From a virus: 26,707 nucleotides of DNA. The stretch lies in the IMG/VR virus record IMGVR_UViG_3300047319_000254, positions 1 to 26,707 of that record. The stretch is one strand, 5' to 3'. The translations under genes and the position numbers were made by a program. A model generated the notes under the pieces. The model worked only from the letters and a program-made list of their open reading frames with translations. It made no database searches and was not told the DNA's origin. Positions 6,049-12,715 of this stretch are shown one piece after another. Position 1 is the stretch's first letter. Every line of letters starts with the position of its first letter.

Positions 6049-6074
6049 CCGCCTCATTCCACTCAGGAGAAAAC

Positions 6075-6704
6075 ATGCTTTCAATCGAACGCAAGCTGGT
6101 CCGCATCAAAAAAGTAACCGGCGTCGAAGAATTTAAAGGCGACAAGCGCGACTACGGCTGCAGCGTGCGCATCGAATGGCTCGCCGACAACACGGTGCTC
6201 GACTTCTTCGACAAGGATCTGCGCACGGCTTTCTACGAGCGCGACACCGGTAAGGCCGGCGCGAATGCAGAAGGCCAGGGCGAACTGTCGCTGCCGCGCG
6301 CCGACGTCGAACTGACGAAGCGCCGGTGCATCCACGTCGAGACGCCCTTGCGCCTTAAGAAGGAACTGGACGGATACACGATCGTGTTTCACCGCGGCGC
6401 GACTGAGAAGTCCGATATCACGCTCGGCGAAGTACACCTTGACGACTTCGCGGTCGATCCGCACGACGGCGGCTCTGTGCTGATGGGCTGCAAGGCATAC
6501 ATGAAGCCGCCGGTCGAGCAGCGCGGCTACATCGACCACATGGCACAGACCGAGATCGAGATCACGCTGACGCCGCCAGAGGCAAAGCAGGCTGACATGG
6601 TCGACAAGGTGAAGGCGCCGAAGAAAAAGACGGCGGCCGAGAAGGCCGATGAAGATCCGTTCGCCAACAGCGACCTCGCGCAAGACGAATCGCGCATCGA
6701 GTAA
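6075..6704 (+). CDS. Recombination-associated hypothetical, possible single-strand-DNA-binding protein
   Basis: The 209-residue protein is preceded by AGGAGA five bases before its ATG, one of the strongest ribosome sites in the operon, so high expression is likely. Residues 1-165 look mainly beta: alternating strands such as V-R-I-K-K-V-T-G-V and C-S-V-R-I-E-W-L, T-I-V-F-H-R-G, and T-E-I-E-I-T-L-T. They are followed by a low-complexity Lys-rich linker (K-V-K-A-P-K-K-K-T) and an acidic tail containing E-D-P-F-A-N-S-D. A beta domain, flexible linker, and acidic tail with a D-P-F element resemble SSB architecture. Phage recT-exo clusters often carry their own SSB. No OB-fold signature is certain, so this is inference. 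Confidence 0.6.
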   Translation: MLSIERKLVRIKKVTGVEEFKGDKRDYGCSVRIEWLADNTVLDFFDKDLRTAFYERDTGKAGANAEGQGELSLPRADVELTKRRCIHVETPLRLKKELDGYTIVFHRGATEKSDITLGEVHLDDFAVDPHDGGSVLMGCKAYMKPPVEQRGYIDHMAQTEIEITLTPPEAKQADMVDKVKAPKKKTAAEKADEDPFANSDLAQDESRIE

Positions 6705-6744
6705 AGAATCGTGCGGCGCCTTCCCAAGGGCGCGACGTGTGTTT

Positions 6745-6771
6745 AGCGGCGCAGTCCCGGCCGCTCTTTTT
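6745..6771 (+). terminator. Possible intrinsic terminator or attenuator within the early operon
   Basis: AGCGGC (6745-6750) pairs with GCCGCT (6760-6765) around a nine-base loop and is followed by C and five T residues. It sits in the only sizeable gap (103 bases) of the rightward operon. A stem of six pairs with a long loop is modest, so partial termination or an antitermination point is more likely than a full stop. Confidence 0.5.
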
Positions 6772-6807
6772 CAACAGTTCGGCTATGCCGGCGAGGGAAT
6801 ATAAGAC

Positions 6808-7359
6808 ATGAAGTTCGCATATGCAGACCCGCCTTACATCGGCTGCGCGCACCTCTACAAAGACCATCCGGATTACGCCGGTGAAGTCGATCACGCAGCG
6901 CTGATTGATCGTTTGCAAAGCGAATACGACGGATGGGTTCTGCATGCATCAGCCACACCGACCAGCATGGCGATCCTTGCGCCGTTAGTCGAAAAGACTG
7001 GTGCGCGGTGGTGCTCATGGGTGAAAGGCTTTGCAGCGTTCAAGCGAAACGTGTCTGTCGCCTATGCGTGGGAGCCGGTGATTATCAAGCCAGCACGCAA
7101 GCCGATCGTGAGTAAGCGGCTCGTCATGCGTGACTGGATTCAGGAAAGCATCACGCTCAAGCGTGGCCTGACTGGCGCGAAGCCCGAAGCCGTATGCCAT
7201 TGGGCATTTGAACTGGTTGCCGCGCGGCCGAACGACGAACTCGACGACATGTTCCCCGGATCCGGAGCGGTTGCTGAAGCGTGGCGCACGTGGCGCCTCA
7301 AGTTCGCGCTTCCGTCTGACGGAATTTGCGATCAAGAAGAACTGGAGTTGACCCCATGA
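6808..7359 (+). CDS. DNA N6-adenine (or N4-cytosine) methyltransferase, short phage type
   Basis: The 183-residue protein carries A-D-P-P-Y at residues 6-10 (catalytic motif IV of amino-methyltransferases) and D-M-F-P-G-S-G at 147-153 (the S-adenosylmethionine-binding motif I). Motif IV before motif I is the beta-class, circularly permuted order. The DPPY form is typical of adenine modification. The protein is short, with about 130 residues between motifs and no clear target-recognition domain, so specificity may be loose or partner-dependent. No restriction enzyme gene is adjacent, which makes it an orphan that could protect phage DNA or alter gene expression. The ATG at 6808 begins directly before the DPPY block, and the next gene overlaps its stop. 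Confidence 0.82.
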   Translation: MKFAYADPPYIGCAHLYKDHPDYAGEVDHAALIDRLQSEYDGWVLHASATPTSMAILAPLVEKTGARWCSWVKGFAAFKRNVSVAYAWEPVIIKPARKPIVSKRLVMRDWIQESITLKRGLTGAKPEAVCHWAFELVAARPNDELDDMFPGSGAVAEAWRTWRLKFALPSDGICDQEELELTP

Positions 7360-7919
7360 CCGCCCCCACCACAAAGATCGCCGGAGAGGCTATGACAGAC
7401 GAACGCGCAACTTTCAAGGAATTTCGCGCGGCCTTGTGCCGGATGAATGACGCCAATACGCCCGTATCGGTCGCAGACCGCGTGATGATCCTAAGCAACG
7501 CCACATTTCTTCTGGACGAATATGCCCGCGCATCTACCACCGCTCCCGCGCAATCGTGCGGTGAGGACGCCGCCAAGCAGTCCGCCGTTCCGCAGGTGGG
7601 CGCGCTAAGCAGTACGCTTGAATTTCACCAGGCCGCCGTGCAACTCGTCCGCGACATGCTGGACCTGATGCCGTCCTTTTCGATGCCAGGTGGCATGCTG
7701 GCGCGGGTCAATGCGCTTCTGACTGCGCCCGTACCTGTCGCCGAGCAATCCGTCGATCCCCGAGTTGAGAGGGAGGACGCCGCCGAGCAAGCAGACGAGG
7801 CGGCGCCGGGCAGCCCTAAAGAAACGATGGAGAACCTTACTCGACAGTTCAGTAAGTTGAGCGACTTGGAGCGAGCCGTCATGTATGACTTTCTGGCCCG
7901 CGCAAAGGACAGAAAATGA
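7356..7919 (+). CDS. Hypothetical phage accessory protein
   Basis: This reads as 187 residues from the ATG at 7356, which overlaps the methyltransferase stop (ATGA) and has GGAG eight bases upstream. A second start at 7392 has GGAGAGG directly before it and would remove 12 residues. Two helical blocks (T-F-K-E-F-R-A-A-L-C-R-M-N-D and L-S-D-L-E-R-A-V-M-Y-D-F-L-A-R-A) flank a disordered Ala/Pro/Glu-rich centre. That organisation is typical of fast-evolving mosaic phage proteins. No family is recognised. Confidence 0.65.
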   Translation: MTAPTTKIAGEAMTDERATFKEFRAALCRMNDANTPVSVADRVMILSNATFLLDEYARASTTAPAQSCGEDAAKQSAVPQVGALSSTLEFHQAAVQLVRDMLDLMPSFSMPGGMLARVNALLTAPVPVAEQSVDPRVEREDAAEQADEAAPGSPKETMENLTRQFSKLSDLERAVMYDFLARAKDRK

Positions 7920-9055
7920 CCACGACAAATCACACTTCGCCATCCAGCGCGCCGACGACCGACGATTTCGGCCAATTCCCAACTCGCGCCGAGGCCAGCG
8001 CTCAGCCTCGCTGCGAATATTGCGACGGCACTGGCGACGTTCATGGAATCGATGGCGAGTGGCGTGGAGAATGCACGGCCTGCAAACCAAATGTCGCGAG
8101 CCCTTCAGATTATCCCGGACTCGCCGCTGCCAGTGAGAAGCCTATCGGTGAGGGCGCCGCCAATGGGGCGATGGAGAACTGTGACGCCCGCATTCGCAGG
8201 TGGCGCGACGCGTTCGACGCGATGCAACGCCGCGCGATGAAGGCAGAAGCTCGAATGGACGATTTGGCGATGCTGGTAAAGAAACTCGTCCGTCACGTCC
8301 GCAAATCCTCGCCAGACAACAACATGGCAGCGATGGCAATGGACTACTTGGAACGCGAAGGACTGGCGGGTTCGCCACTTCGTGATGCCGCAAATGGGGT
8401 GATGGGGGAGCGGGAAGCGTCAGCATACGAGGCGCTTTTACAAGCTCTTGGCTATCCGTGGCTTCCTTGTCCCATTTGCAAAGGCACGGAAGGTTGCGAT
8501 CACTCTGTGCCGGAACGCGCCCGCGCCGCACTCACCGCCGAAAAGGTGGCAGCGGAGCCGCTAACGTGGCGCGAGGCCATCAAGTCATACACATCGCCAG
8601 ATATGACGCTCGCCCCGCAGCCAGTGGAGACACAGGTGGCAGCGGTCGGATATGTAAATTCTGAGTGGGCTAAATATCGCCGGGGCACTACGACAATCTA
8701 TCCAGAGGCACGCCCGCTAATCGCTACATCGCCGCTCTACGATCACGCGCAGCCAGCACAGACACAGGTGGCGCAAGCGGAGCCAGTGGGCTACATGATG
8801 AAGCGCAAGACCGGTACGGATACTGGCTTTTCCTGGCATCACGATGACCCGCTATTCTCCGCAGATTGGGAGCGCATACCGCTCTACACCGCCGCACAGC
8901 CAGCACAGACAGAGCGGGCGCTGACGGGAGCGCAGAAAGCAGCAATTTCGTATGCCATCGGTTCGATCAAAGCTGTTCCGGGATGGAATGACGGCATTGT
9001 CGAGACGCTTAACGCCCTTCTCGCCGCGCATCCCGAAAGCGGAGGGAAATCGTGA
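7916..9055 (+). CDS. Mosaic phage protein with CxxC zinc motifs and tandem modules
   Basis: The 379-residue protein starts at an ATG overlapping the previous stop. Residues 33-56 hold C-E-Y-C-D-G-T-G and C-T-A-C, a four-cysteine zinc site like a DnaJ-type CxxCxGxG unit, and a second pair occurs in C-P-I-C-K-G-T-E-G-C near residue 187. The C-terminal third has two similar modules of about 45 residues, each beginning V-G-Y and ending P-L-Y-x-x-A-Q-P-A-Q-T. That layout recalls Ea22-like mosaic proteins of temperate phages. The function is unknown. DNA of the two modules shares a CAGCCAGCACAGACA element, evidence of internal duplication. The gene is less likely to be essential than its neighbours. 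Confidence 0.7.
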   Translation: MTTTNHTSPSSAPTTDDFGQFPTRAEASAQPRCEYCDGTGDVHGIDGEWRGECTACKPNVASPSDYPGLAAASEKPIGEGAANGAMENCDARIRRWRDAFDAMQRRAMKAEARMDDLAMLVKKLVRHVRKSSPDNNMAAMAMDYLEREGLAGSPLRDAANGVMGEREASAYEALLQALGYPWLPCPICKGTEGCDHSVPERARAALTAEKVAAEPLTWREAIKSYTSPDMTLAPQPVETQVAAVGYVNSEWAKYRRGTTTIYPEARPLIATSPLYDHAQPAQTQVAQAEPVGYMMKRKTGTDTGFSWHHDDPLFSADWERIPLYTAAQPAQTERALTGAQKAAISYAIGSIKAVPGWNDGIVETLNALLAAHPESGGKS

Positions 9056-9576
9056 TGGCACAAGCCGGAAAGAAAAGCGCCCCATGGACCGGCGCAGAAC
9101 TGAAGATCCTAAGGGAGATCAAGCAGAGCGGCCGTACGGTCAAGGAAAGCATGCACCTGCTGCCGGGGCGGACCTATATAGCCATCAAGCAGGCTATGTG
9201 CCGCGTGCCGGGCGACAAGAAAGCGCGTGGTCGCACCGGATGGGTAATGCCGTCGATGGTCCGCGTCCTGACTGATACGCCGAATCTCACCAATGCGCAG
9301 TTGGCGAAAGCCATCGGATGCACGCGTAACGCGCTCGACAGCGTCATCAGGGCCGAACTAGGCAATCGCATCTACATCGCCGACTGGACGCGCGCCGGGA
9401 CGCTCTGGGCGGCTCAATACGCCCTCGGCAACCGGCCGAACGCTCCCAAGCCGCCGCCGAGAACCACCGAGGAAAGCTATCGGGCGCAGAAGATCGCACG
9501 CGACGCCATCAAGCGGGCTCGCAATCCGTTCGCGGTGGTTATGCGGCAGGTCGTGGTTGAGGAGGCGCGGGCATGA
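9055..9576 (+). CDS. Probable DNA-binding regulator with an HTH domain
   Basis: The 173-residue protein starts at an ATG sharing its A with the previous stop; a GTG at 9052 would add one residue. The N-terminal part (W-T-G-A-E-L-K-I-L-R-E-I-K-Q-S-G-R-T-V-K-E-S) looks like a SANT/Myb or terminase-small-like tri-helix. The middle (L-T-N-A-Q-L-A-K-A-I-G-C-T-R-N-A-L-D-S-V-I-R-A-E-L) is a good helix-turn-helix. The C-terminus is basic and helical (A-R-D-A-I-K-R-A-R-N-P-F). It could control late or excision genes, since it precedes the PrtN-like gene and the integrase. Family membership is uncertain. Confidence 0.6.
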   Translation: MAQAGKKSAPWTGAELKILREIKQSGRTVKESMHLLPGRTYIAIKQAMCRVPGDKKARGRTGWVMPSMVRVLTDTPNLTNAQLAKAIGCTRNALDSVIRAELGNRIYIADWTRAGTLWAAQYALGNRPNAPKPPPRTTEESYRAQKIARDAIKRARNPFAVVMRQVVVEEARA

Positions 9577-9632
9577 TCAAGGCAGCGCAACGAATCATCG
9601 CAAAAACGAAAGACGCATGGGGTGTCAAATGA
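9573..9632 (+). CDS. Possible 19-residue leader peptide between two overlapping genes
   Basis: An ATG at 9573 overlaps the preceding stop and has GAGGAGG about 10 bases upstream. The frame encodes 19 mostly basic residues, and its stop overlaps the PrtN-like ATG (ATGA). It may be a real small protein or only a translational relay that hands ribosomes to the next gene. It is too short for any homology test. Confidence 0.3.
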   Translation: MIKAAQRIIAKTKDAWGVK

Positions 9633-9886
9633 AAACGGTATTCCTTCTGATGGCGCAGTTCGATAGCCGCCTGCAGCTCTCGCTAGACGACGTGTGCGAG
9701 GCGATCGGCTATGCGAAGCAGACCGCCTACAACGAAATCAGCGCCGGGTCGTTTCCGATCATGATGCAGAAGCGCGCGGGAAAATGGGTAGCAGACATCC
9801 GGGACGTGGCCGACTACCTCGACACGGCCAGAGCCGCGGCCAGGGTGCAATACGACAGGCAGAAACAACGAATGGCGCTGACGTGA
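9629..9886 (+). CDS. PrtN/pyocin-activator-like DNA-binding protein, possible excisionase
   Basis: The 85-residue protein starts M-K-T-V-F-L-L-M-A-Q-F-D-S-R, which matches the opening of the pyocin activator PrtN family (M-K-T-x-F-L-L-M-A-Q). It then has an HTH (L-D-D-V-C-E-A-I-G-Y-A-K-Q-T-A-Y-N-E-I-S-A-G) and W-V-A-D-I-R-D-V-A-D-Y-L-D near the end. PrtN activates pyocin genes in Pseudomonas. In phages the same fold often sits beside the integrase and may serve as an excisionase or a regulator. Here it ends one base from the stop of the convergent integrase gene. An excisionase role is inference from position. It would be expressed from the SOS-released early promoter, when excision is needed. 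Confidence 0.7.
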   Translation: MKTVFLLMAQFDSRLQLSLDDVCEAIGYAKQTAYNEISAGSFPIMMQKRAGKWVADIRDVADYLDTARAAARVQYDRQKQRMALT

Positions 9887-9887
9887 T

Positions 9888-10934
9888 TCAGGCGTCGCCG
9901 TTGGATACCGCCAGAAACAGCCCCCGATGCAGGTCCCGCGCGCGGACCTGCGTGTATCGCCTCAGCATCTTCCAGTCGCGGTGGCCGCTGACCAGCGCCA
10001 CCTGCTCTATCCGATAGCCCTGTTCGAACAGGCGCGAAATCCCCTCATGCCGCAGATCGTGGAAATGGAGATCGATGATCTTCAGGTCGGTGCACGCGCG
10101 CGGGAAGATGGTGGAAAAGCTCTTTTCGTTGTACGGGAAAATCCGGCCATCCGGGCTTTTCGGTTGCCGCATCACAATGTCGAACGCGTCGCCCAGCAGC
10201 GGCACAGTCTGATTGTTCCCGATCTTTTCCTGCGGGTGCTTGCGGTCGCGGATCAGGATTGTGCGCTCGGCCTCGTTGAGATCGTCGCGCCGCAGCGATG
10301 TGATCTCGCCCGCGCGCATCGTCGTCGCGATGGCAAACCGAATGATTTCCGACATGGGGATGCGCTGCCGGGGCTTGCCGTCGAAGTGGGCGCAGAGCGC
10401 GCTGATTTCCGCATCAGTCGGCCTGCGGTCGCGCTCCAGCGACTTAGATACTAGCGTCATGAACTTGAGTGAGGGTCGCGCGTCTTCTACCGGCGTTGCC
10501 TTGAACGGTATCTTGAACATGGTCCGCGCAATGCGAAGGATCTGCGCGAGATAGGTCATTTCAATGCCAATCGTGACGCCGCCAGCGCCCGCCTCGTTGC
10601 GCTTCTTCGCATACTCGACGAGGGCCGAGCTGGTGATTTCGGCCAGGCTCATTCCCGTCAGACCGCGGCGCAGCATGTCGAGCGCGCCCGCCTTCGACCT
10701 GCCGAACGGCTTCTTTTCTCCGATCTCGCGCTCATAGCGCTTGATCAGATCGTCGATGGTAATATCCGCCAGCCGTCGCTCGTCGTTGAATGCGCCGGCC
10801 CGCATGTCTTCCTCGATCCGCGCGGCCCATGCTTTGGCGTGCGACTGCTTGTCGAATGTCTGCGTGATTGGCGCATGCCCCTTGCGGCGGATCTGAGCCC
10901 GCCATTTGTCCCCGATCTTCAATATCGATGCCAC
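9888..10934 (-). CDS. int: Tyrosine-family integrase, predicted dusA-specific
   Basis: This is a 348-residue site-specific recombinase read from a GTG at 10934 with AGGGG six bases upstream. A longer frame to 11036 would run through the integrase promoter and arm sites and is rejected. The catalytic residues are visible: R207 in T-M-R-A-G-E-I, K232 in R-D-R-K-H-P-Q, H292-x-x-R295 in F-H-D-L-R-H, H318 in S-G-H-R-D-W, and nucleophile Y327 in R-R-Y-T-Q-V. The N-terminus (W-R-A-Q-I-R-R-K-G) is the arm-binding type. The adjacent attP carries a dusA 5' end, which predicts integration there. The gene is convergent with the early operon and reads from its own promoter, unlike lambda int. Late leftward readthrough could also reach it. 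Confidence 0.93.
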   Translation of the reverse strand: MASILKIGDKWRAQIRRKGHAPITQTFDKQSHAKAWAARIEEDMRAGAFNDERRLADITIDDLIKRYEREIGEKKPFGRSKAGALDMLRRGLTGMSLAEITSSALVEYAKKRNEAGAGGVTIGIEMTYLAQILRIARTMFKIPFKATPVEDARPSLKFMTLVSKSLERDRRPTDAEISALCAHFDGKPRQRIPMSEIIRFAIATTMRAGEITSLRRDDLNEAERTILIRDRKHPQEKIGNNQTVPLLGDAFDIVMRQPKSPDGRIFPYNEKSFSTIFPRACTDLKIIDLHFHDLRHEGISRLFEQGYRIEQVALVSGHRDWKMLRRYTQVRARDLHRGLFLAVSNGDA

Positions 10935-11023
10935 GGTCGCCCCTTTCGTTGTAGCAAAATTGTAGCAACAAAAGGTGAAAAGCAAGGAAACGGAGGTCAG
11001 AGTTGGTAGAATCACCTGTAGCA

Positions 11024-11159
11024 CAACATTCCGCAAACCGTTGATTTATATGGCTCAACCCAATGTTTACAAGGGTCGTCGGGTATGTATAGCCCCGATG
11101 ATGGACTGGTGCCAAGTAAGTTGATGGATGCGCAGCCAGCAAGGCTTTGCGGAATGTTG
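11024..11159. repeat. Inverted repeat flanking the attP core
   Basis: CAACATTCCGCAAA (11024-11037) is repeated as TTTGCGGAATGTTG (11146-11159), a perfect 14-base inverted repeat 108 bases apart with the dusA-like core between. Both arms abut a GTAGCA heptamer on their outer side. Likely roles are additional integrase or excisionase binding. It is too far apart to be a terminator. Confidence 0.75.
11050..11124 (+). other. attP core carrying the 5' end of dusA (tRNA-dihydrouridine synthase A)
   Basis: An ATG at 11050 opens 24 codons that include R-R-V-C-I-A-P-M-M-D-W, matching the strongly conserved N-terminal R-R-x-x-x-A-P-M-M-D-W-T-D of DusA, then diverging to C-Q-V-S and a stop. A phage that recombines inside this block (probably 11086-11109) would replace the first codons of host dusA and keep the gene readable from the phage-supplied ATG. 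Integration into the 5' end of dusA by a dedicated integrase group is known. No strong ribosome site precedes the ATG. The right-hand part would leave a short truncated frame on the host promoter at the other junction. Confidence 0.8.
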
Positions 11160-11205
11160 CTACGGATGCTGTAGCAACCCTGTAGCAACGCGCGCCAGAA
11201 ATAGC

Positions 11206-11229
11206 AAAGCCGCCCGAAGGCGGCTTTTT
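11206..11229. terminator. Bidirectional terminator between the lysis operon and attP
   Basis: AAAGCCGCC, a CGAA loop, and GGCGGCTTTTT form a seven-pair stem with T-runs on the plus strand and a shorter one on the minus strand. It immediately follows the stop codon of the leftward gene at 11229-11447. It likely stops late transcripts before they reach attP and int, and rightward transcripts from attP. Confidence 0.8.
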
Positions 11230-11447
11230 CATGTCCTTTCGCCCGGCTCCCGCGCCTCGTCTCCCGTAAAGCCGCGGCTGATCATCCTGTAATTCAGCGC
11301 CGTTGGCTGAGACGCGCCCGTCCGTTCGCAGAATCGCCATGTCGCGACGATCGCGAAATACTCAGCCTCGTGCCGTCTCAGGCCGCCGTCAATCTCCATG
11401 ATGGCGGCCCGCTCAAGCAGGTATTCGGTTGCGTTGTCATTGTCCAT
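11229..11447 (-). CDS. Small conserved phage hypothetical protein
   Basis: The 72-residue protein has the pattern A-x-x-x-L-L-E-R-A-A-I-M-E-I-D-G-G-L-R-R-H-E-A-E and A-T-W-R-F-C-E-R-T-G-A-S-Q-P-T, seen in many small phage proteins of unknown role, often near primase or replication genes. The start ATG is at 11447. It is the last gene of the leftward late/lysis transcript, and its stop codon touches the terminator hairpin. It is 28 bases downstream of the 3TM holin-like gene. The unusual placement after lysis genes suggests module shuffling. Confidence 0.65.
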   Translation of the reverse strand: MDNDNATEYLLERAAIMEIDGGLRRHEAEYFAIVATWRFCERTGASQPTALNYRMISRGFTGDEAREPGERT

Positions 11448-11475
11448 CGGGCCATTCTAGCCCGACCGGCGCCGC

Positions 11476-12231
11476 TCAGCTTCCCTGGTAGATCTCACCC
11501 TGCGCGCCCGGCGACGGCGCATATTCCTGCTCGCCGACCGGCGGCGCTGTGGTCGAAGTGTGCAGCGGCGTTGCAGCGCTCGACGCGCTACTTGGCGAGA
11601 CGTGCGGCGTCGGCGCGGCGGCCGGACTCCACGGCGTGTTATTGCCGACCGCAAGCGCCTGCGTCGACGTGCGCACACTCTCAGCCAGCGCGGCCGAGTT
11701 CTTCTCGCTGCCCATCGATCCGCCAAACAGGAAGTTGATCACGGTCTGCGCATTGGCCGCGACGTATCCGACGATCGAGCCGACGAGCCCAGAGATTGCC
11801 GCGACGACCGACACGTCTTTGATCGTGATGCCGCCCGCGAGCAGGCTCCACGATCCGGCGAGCACCGCGGCCATGATGATTGCGAACGTGATCAGCACCA
11901 GCGCGGCGATCCACCAGAGAGCGCCATTCGCGGCCAGCTTCGAGCGCGCATCCTGCCGGTCGCTGACCTCTGCCTGAAACTGCGCTGTCTGCGCGTCCAT
12001 CGTGATTTTCAGCATCGTCTCCTGATGCGTAAGCTCGAACTGCCTCGCCTGCGCGAGCGCCTGCGCGTTGCCGGTTAGCGTCGCGAGAATGTCCTCGGGC
12101 TGCGCCGATGGTGCGCCGATGGTCGACGCGAGCGCGGCGCCGAGCGCCATGCCGCCGGGAATAGGCAGCGCCGCCCCGAGAAGCGGCAGGCCGAGCTTGG
12201 CGATCTCGACGCCGAGTGTTTTCAGGTCCAT
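11476..12231 (-). CDS. Holin-like protein (GTA-holin 3TM type)
   Basis: The 251-residue protein is read from the ATG at 12231; GGGAG is seen about 10 bases upstream. An amphipathic N-terminus (L-G-L-P-L-L-G-A-A-L-P-I-P-G-G) is followed by a soluble helical part that includes A-Q-A-R-Q-F-E-L, then two strong membrane segments (W-W-I-A-A-L-V-L-I-T-F-A-I-I-M-A-A-V-L and V-V-A-A-I-S-G-L-V-G-S-I-V-G-Y-V-A), and a disordered Ala/Pro/Ser tail. This resembles the three-transmembrane holins linked to gene transfer agents and phages, a family I recall rather than can search. The start follows the endolysin stop by one base, so it belongs to the lysis operon. The long disordered tail is unusual for a holin. 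Confidence 0.65.
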   Translation of the reverse strand: MDLKTLGVEIAKLGLPLLGAALPIPGGMALGAALASTIGAPSAQPEDILATLTGNAQALAQARQFELTHQETMLKITMDAQTAQFQAEVSDRQDARSKLAANGALWWIAALVLITFAIIMAAVLAGSWSLLAGGITIKDVSVVAAISGLVGSIVGYVAANAQTVINFLFGGSMGSEKNSAALAESVRTSTQALAVGNNTPWSPAAAPTPHVSPSSASSAATPLHTSTTAPPVGEQEYAPSPGAQGEIYQGS

Positions 12232-12232
12232 G

Positions 12233-12715
12233 TCAGTTCGCTCCCTTGAGCATGTTGGATGCGATTCGGTTCGTCCAGCCACGGCCAAACGTCGGCCACG
12301 TCTTGAGCGATGCCAGATACCTGAGCCGGAGTGCGAGGAACTTCAGGCAGAATGCATGCGGGTCCGCTGCCTTGATCGCCGCAATGGTCAGCGGGCCAAT
12401 ATGCCCGTCTACTGGCGCGCCGCTCGCCTGCTGTGCCCATGTGGCCGTATGCCCCCCGTTGAAATTGCAGTCCAGTAGCTGGAAGGCAATGCGCGGGTCG
12501 TACTCATCGCAATGCAGCGGGTCCCAATAGACCGTCTTGGCGATCGACTTGGCCGCCTCTTGAGGCAGGCTCTGCATCGGCCCGCTGTACCCATGGGCGC
12601 GCGCGACGCGCTCTGTCACGCCCCAACAGGTAGCGCCACCTGGGTCCTTCGGGTTGTCGACATAACGCCCCTCGTTCCCGATCAGCGCCTCAAACGCATC
12701 ATCAAAGCTTGTCAC
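12233..12715 (-). CDS. Endolysin, GH108-type N-acetylmuramidase
   Basis: This is a 160-residue lysozyme of the glycosyl hydrolase 108 family, which cuts the glycan strands of peptidoglycan. The N-terminal domain shows the family hallmark E-G-R-Y-V-D-N-P-K-D-P-G-G-A-T-C-W-G-V-T, with the catalytic Glu near residue 15. The C-terminal part (G-G-H-T-A-T-W-A-Q-Q ... V-D-G-H-I-G-P-L-T-I-A-A-I) is a peptidoglycan-binding repeat of the PG_binding_3 type. It starts at a GTG with GGAGGG upstream and overlaps the end of the upstream holin gene by 14 bases. No signal peptide is present, so export depends on the holin. Confidence 0.92.
   Translation of the reverse strand: MTSFDDAFEALIGNEGRYVDNPKDPGGATCWGVTERVARAHGYSGPMQSLPQEAAKSIAKTVYWDPLHCDEYDPRIAFQLLDCNFNGGHTATWAQQASGAPVDGHIGPLTIAAIKAADPHAFCLKFLALRLRYLASLKTWPTFGRGWTNRIASNMLKGAN

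Larger units (their letters stand above)
10950..11188. repeat. attP arm-type integrase sites (TGTAGCAA repeats)
   Basis: Six copies of GTAGCAA-like heptamers lie around the attP core: TGTAGCAA at 10950-10957 and 10961-10968, TGTAGCAC at 11017-11024, TTGCTAC (opposite strand) at 11157-11163, and TGTAGCAA at 11170-11177 and 11181-11188. The outer four form two pairs, each with an 11-base spacing (one helical turn), one pair on each side of the core. This is the layout of arm-type sites for a tyrosine integrase. The left pair overlaps a predicted -10 of the int promoter (TACAAT on the minus strand, 10959-10964), which would let integrase repress itself. Confidence 0.75.

Noticed and set aside
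10935-11036. Longer integrase start adding 34 residues
   Set aside because: The extension would pass through the predicted int promoter and arm sites and adds an unusual hydrophobic stretch. The GTG at 10934 has a good ribosome site and a normal arm-binding N-terminus.
11041-11170. Possible tRNA gene at the attachment site
   Set aside because: No cloverleaf could be formed. The DusA-like reading frame explains the conserved block better.
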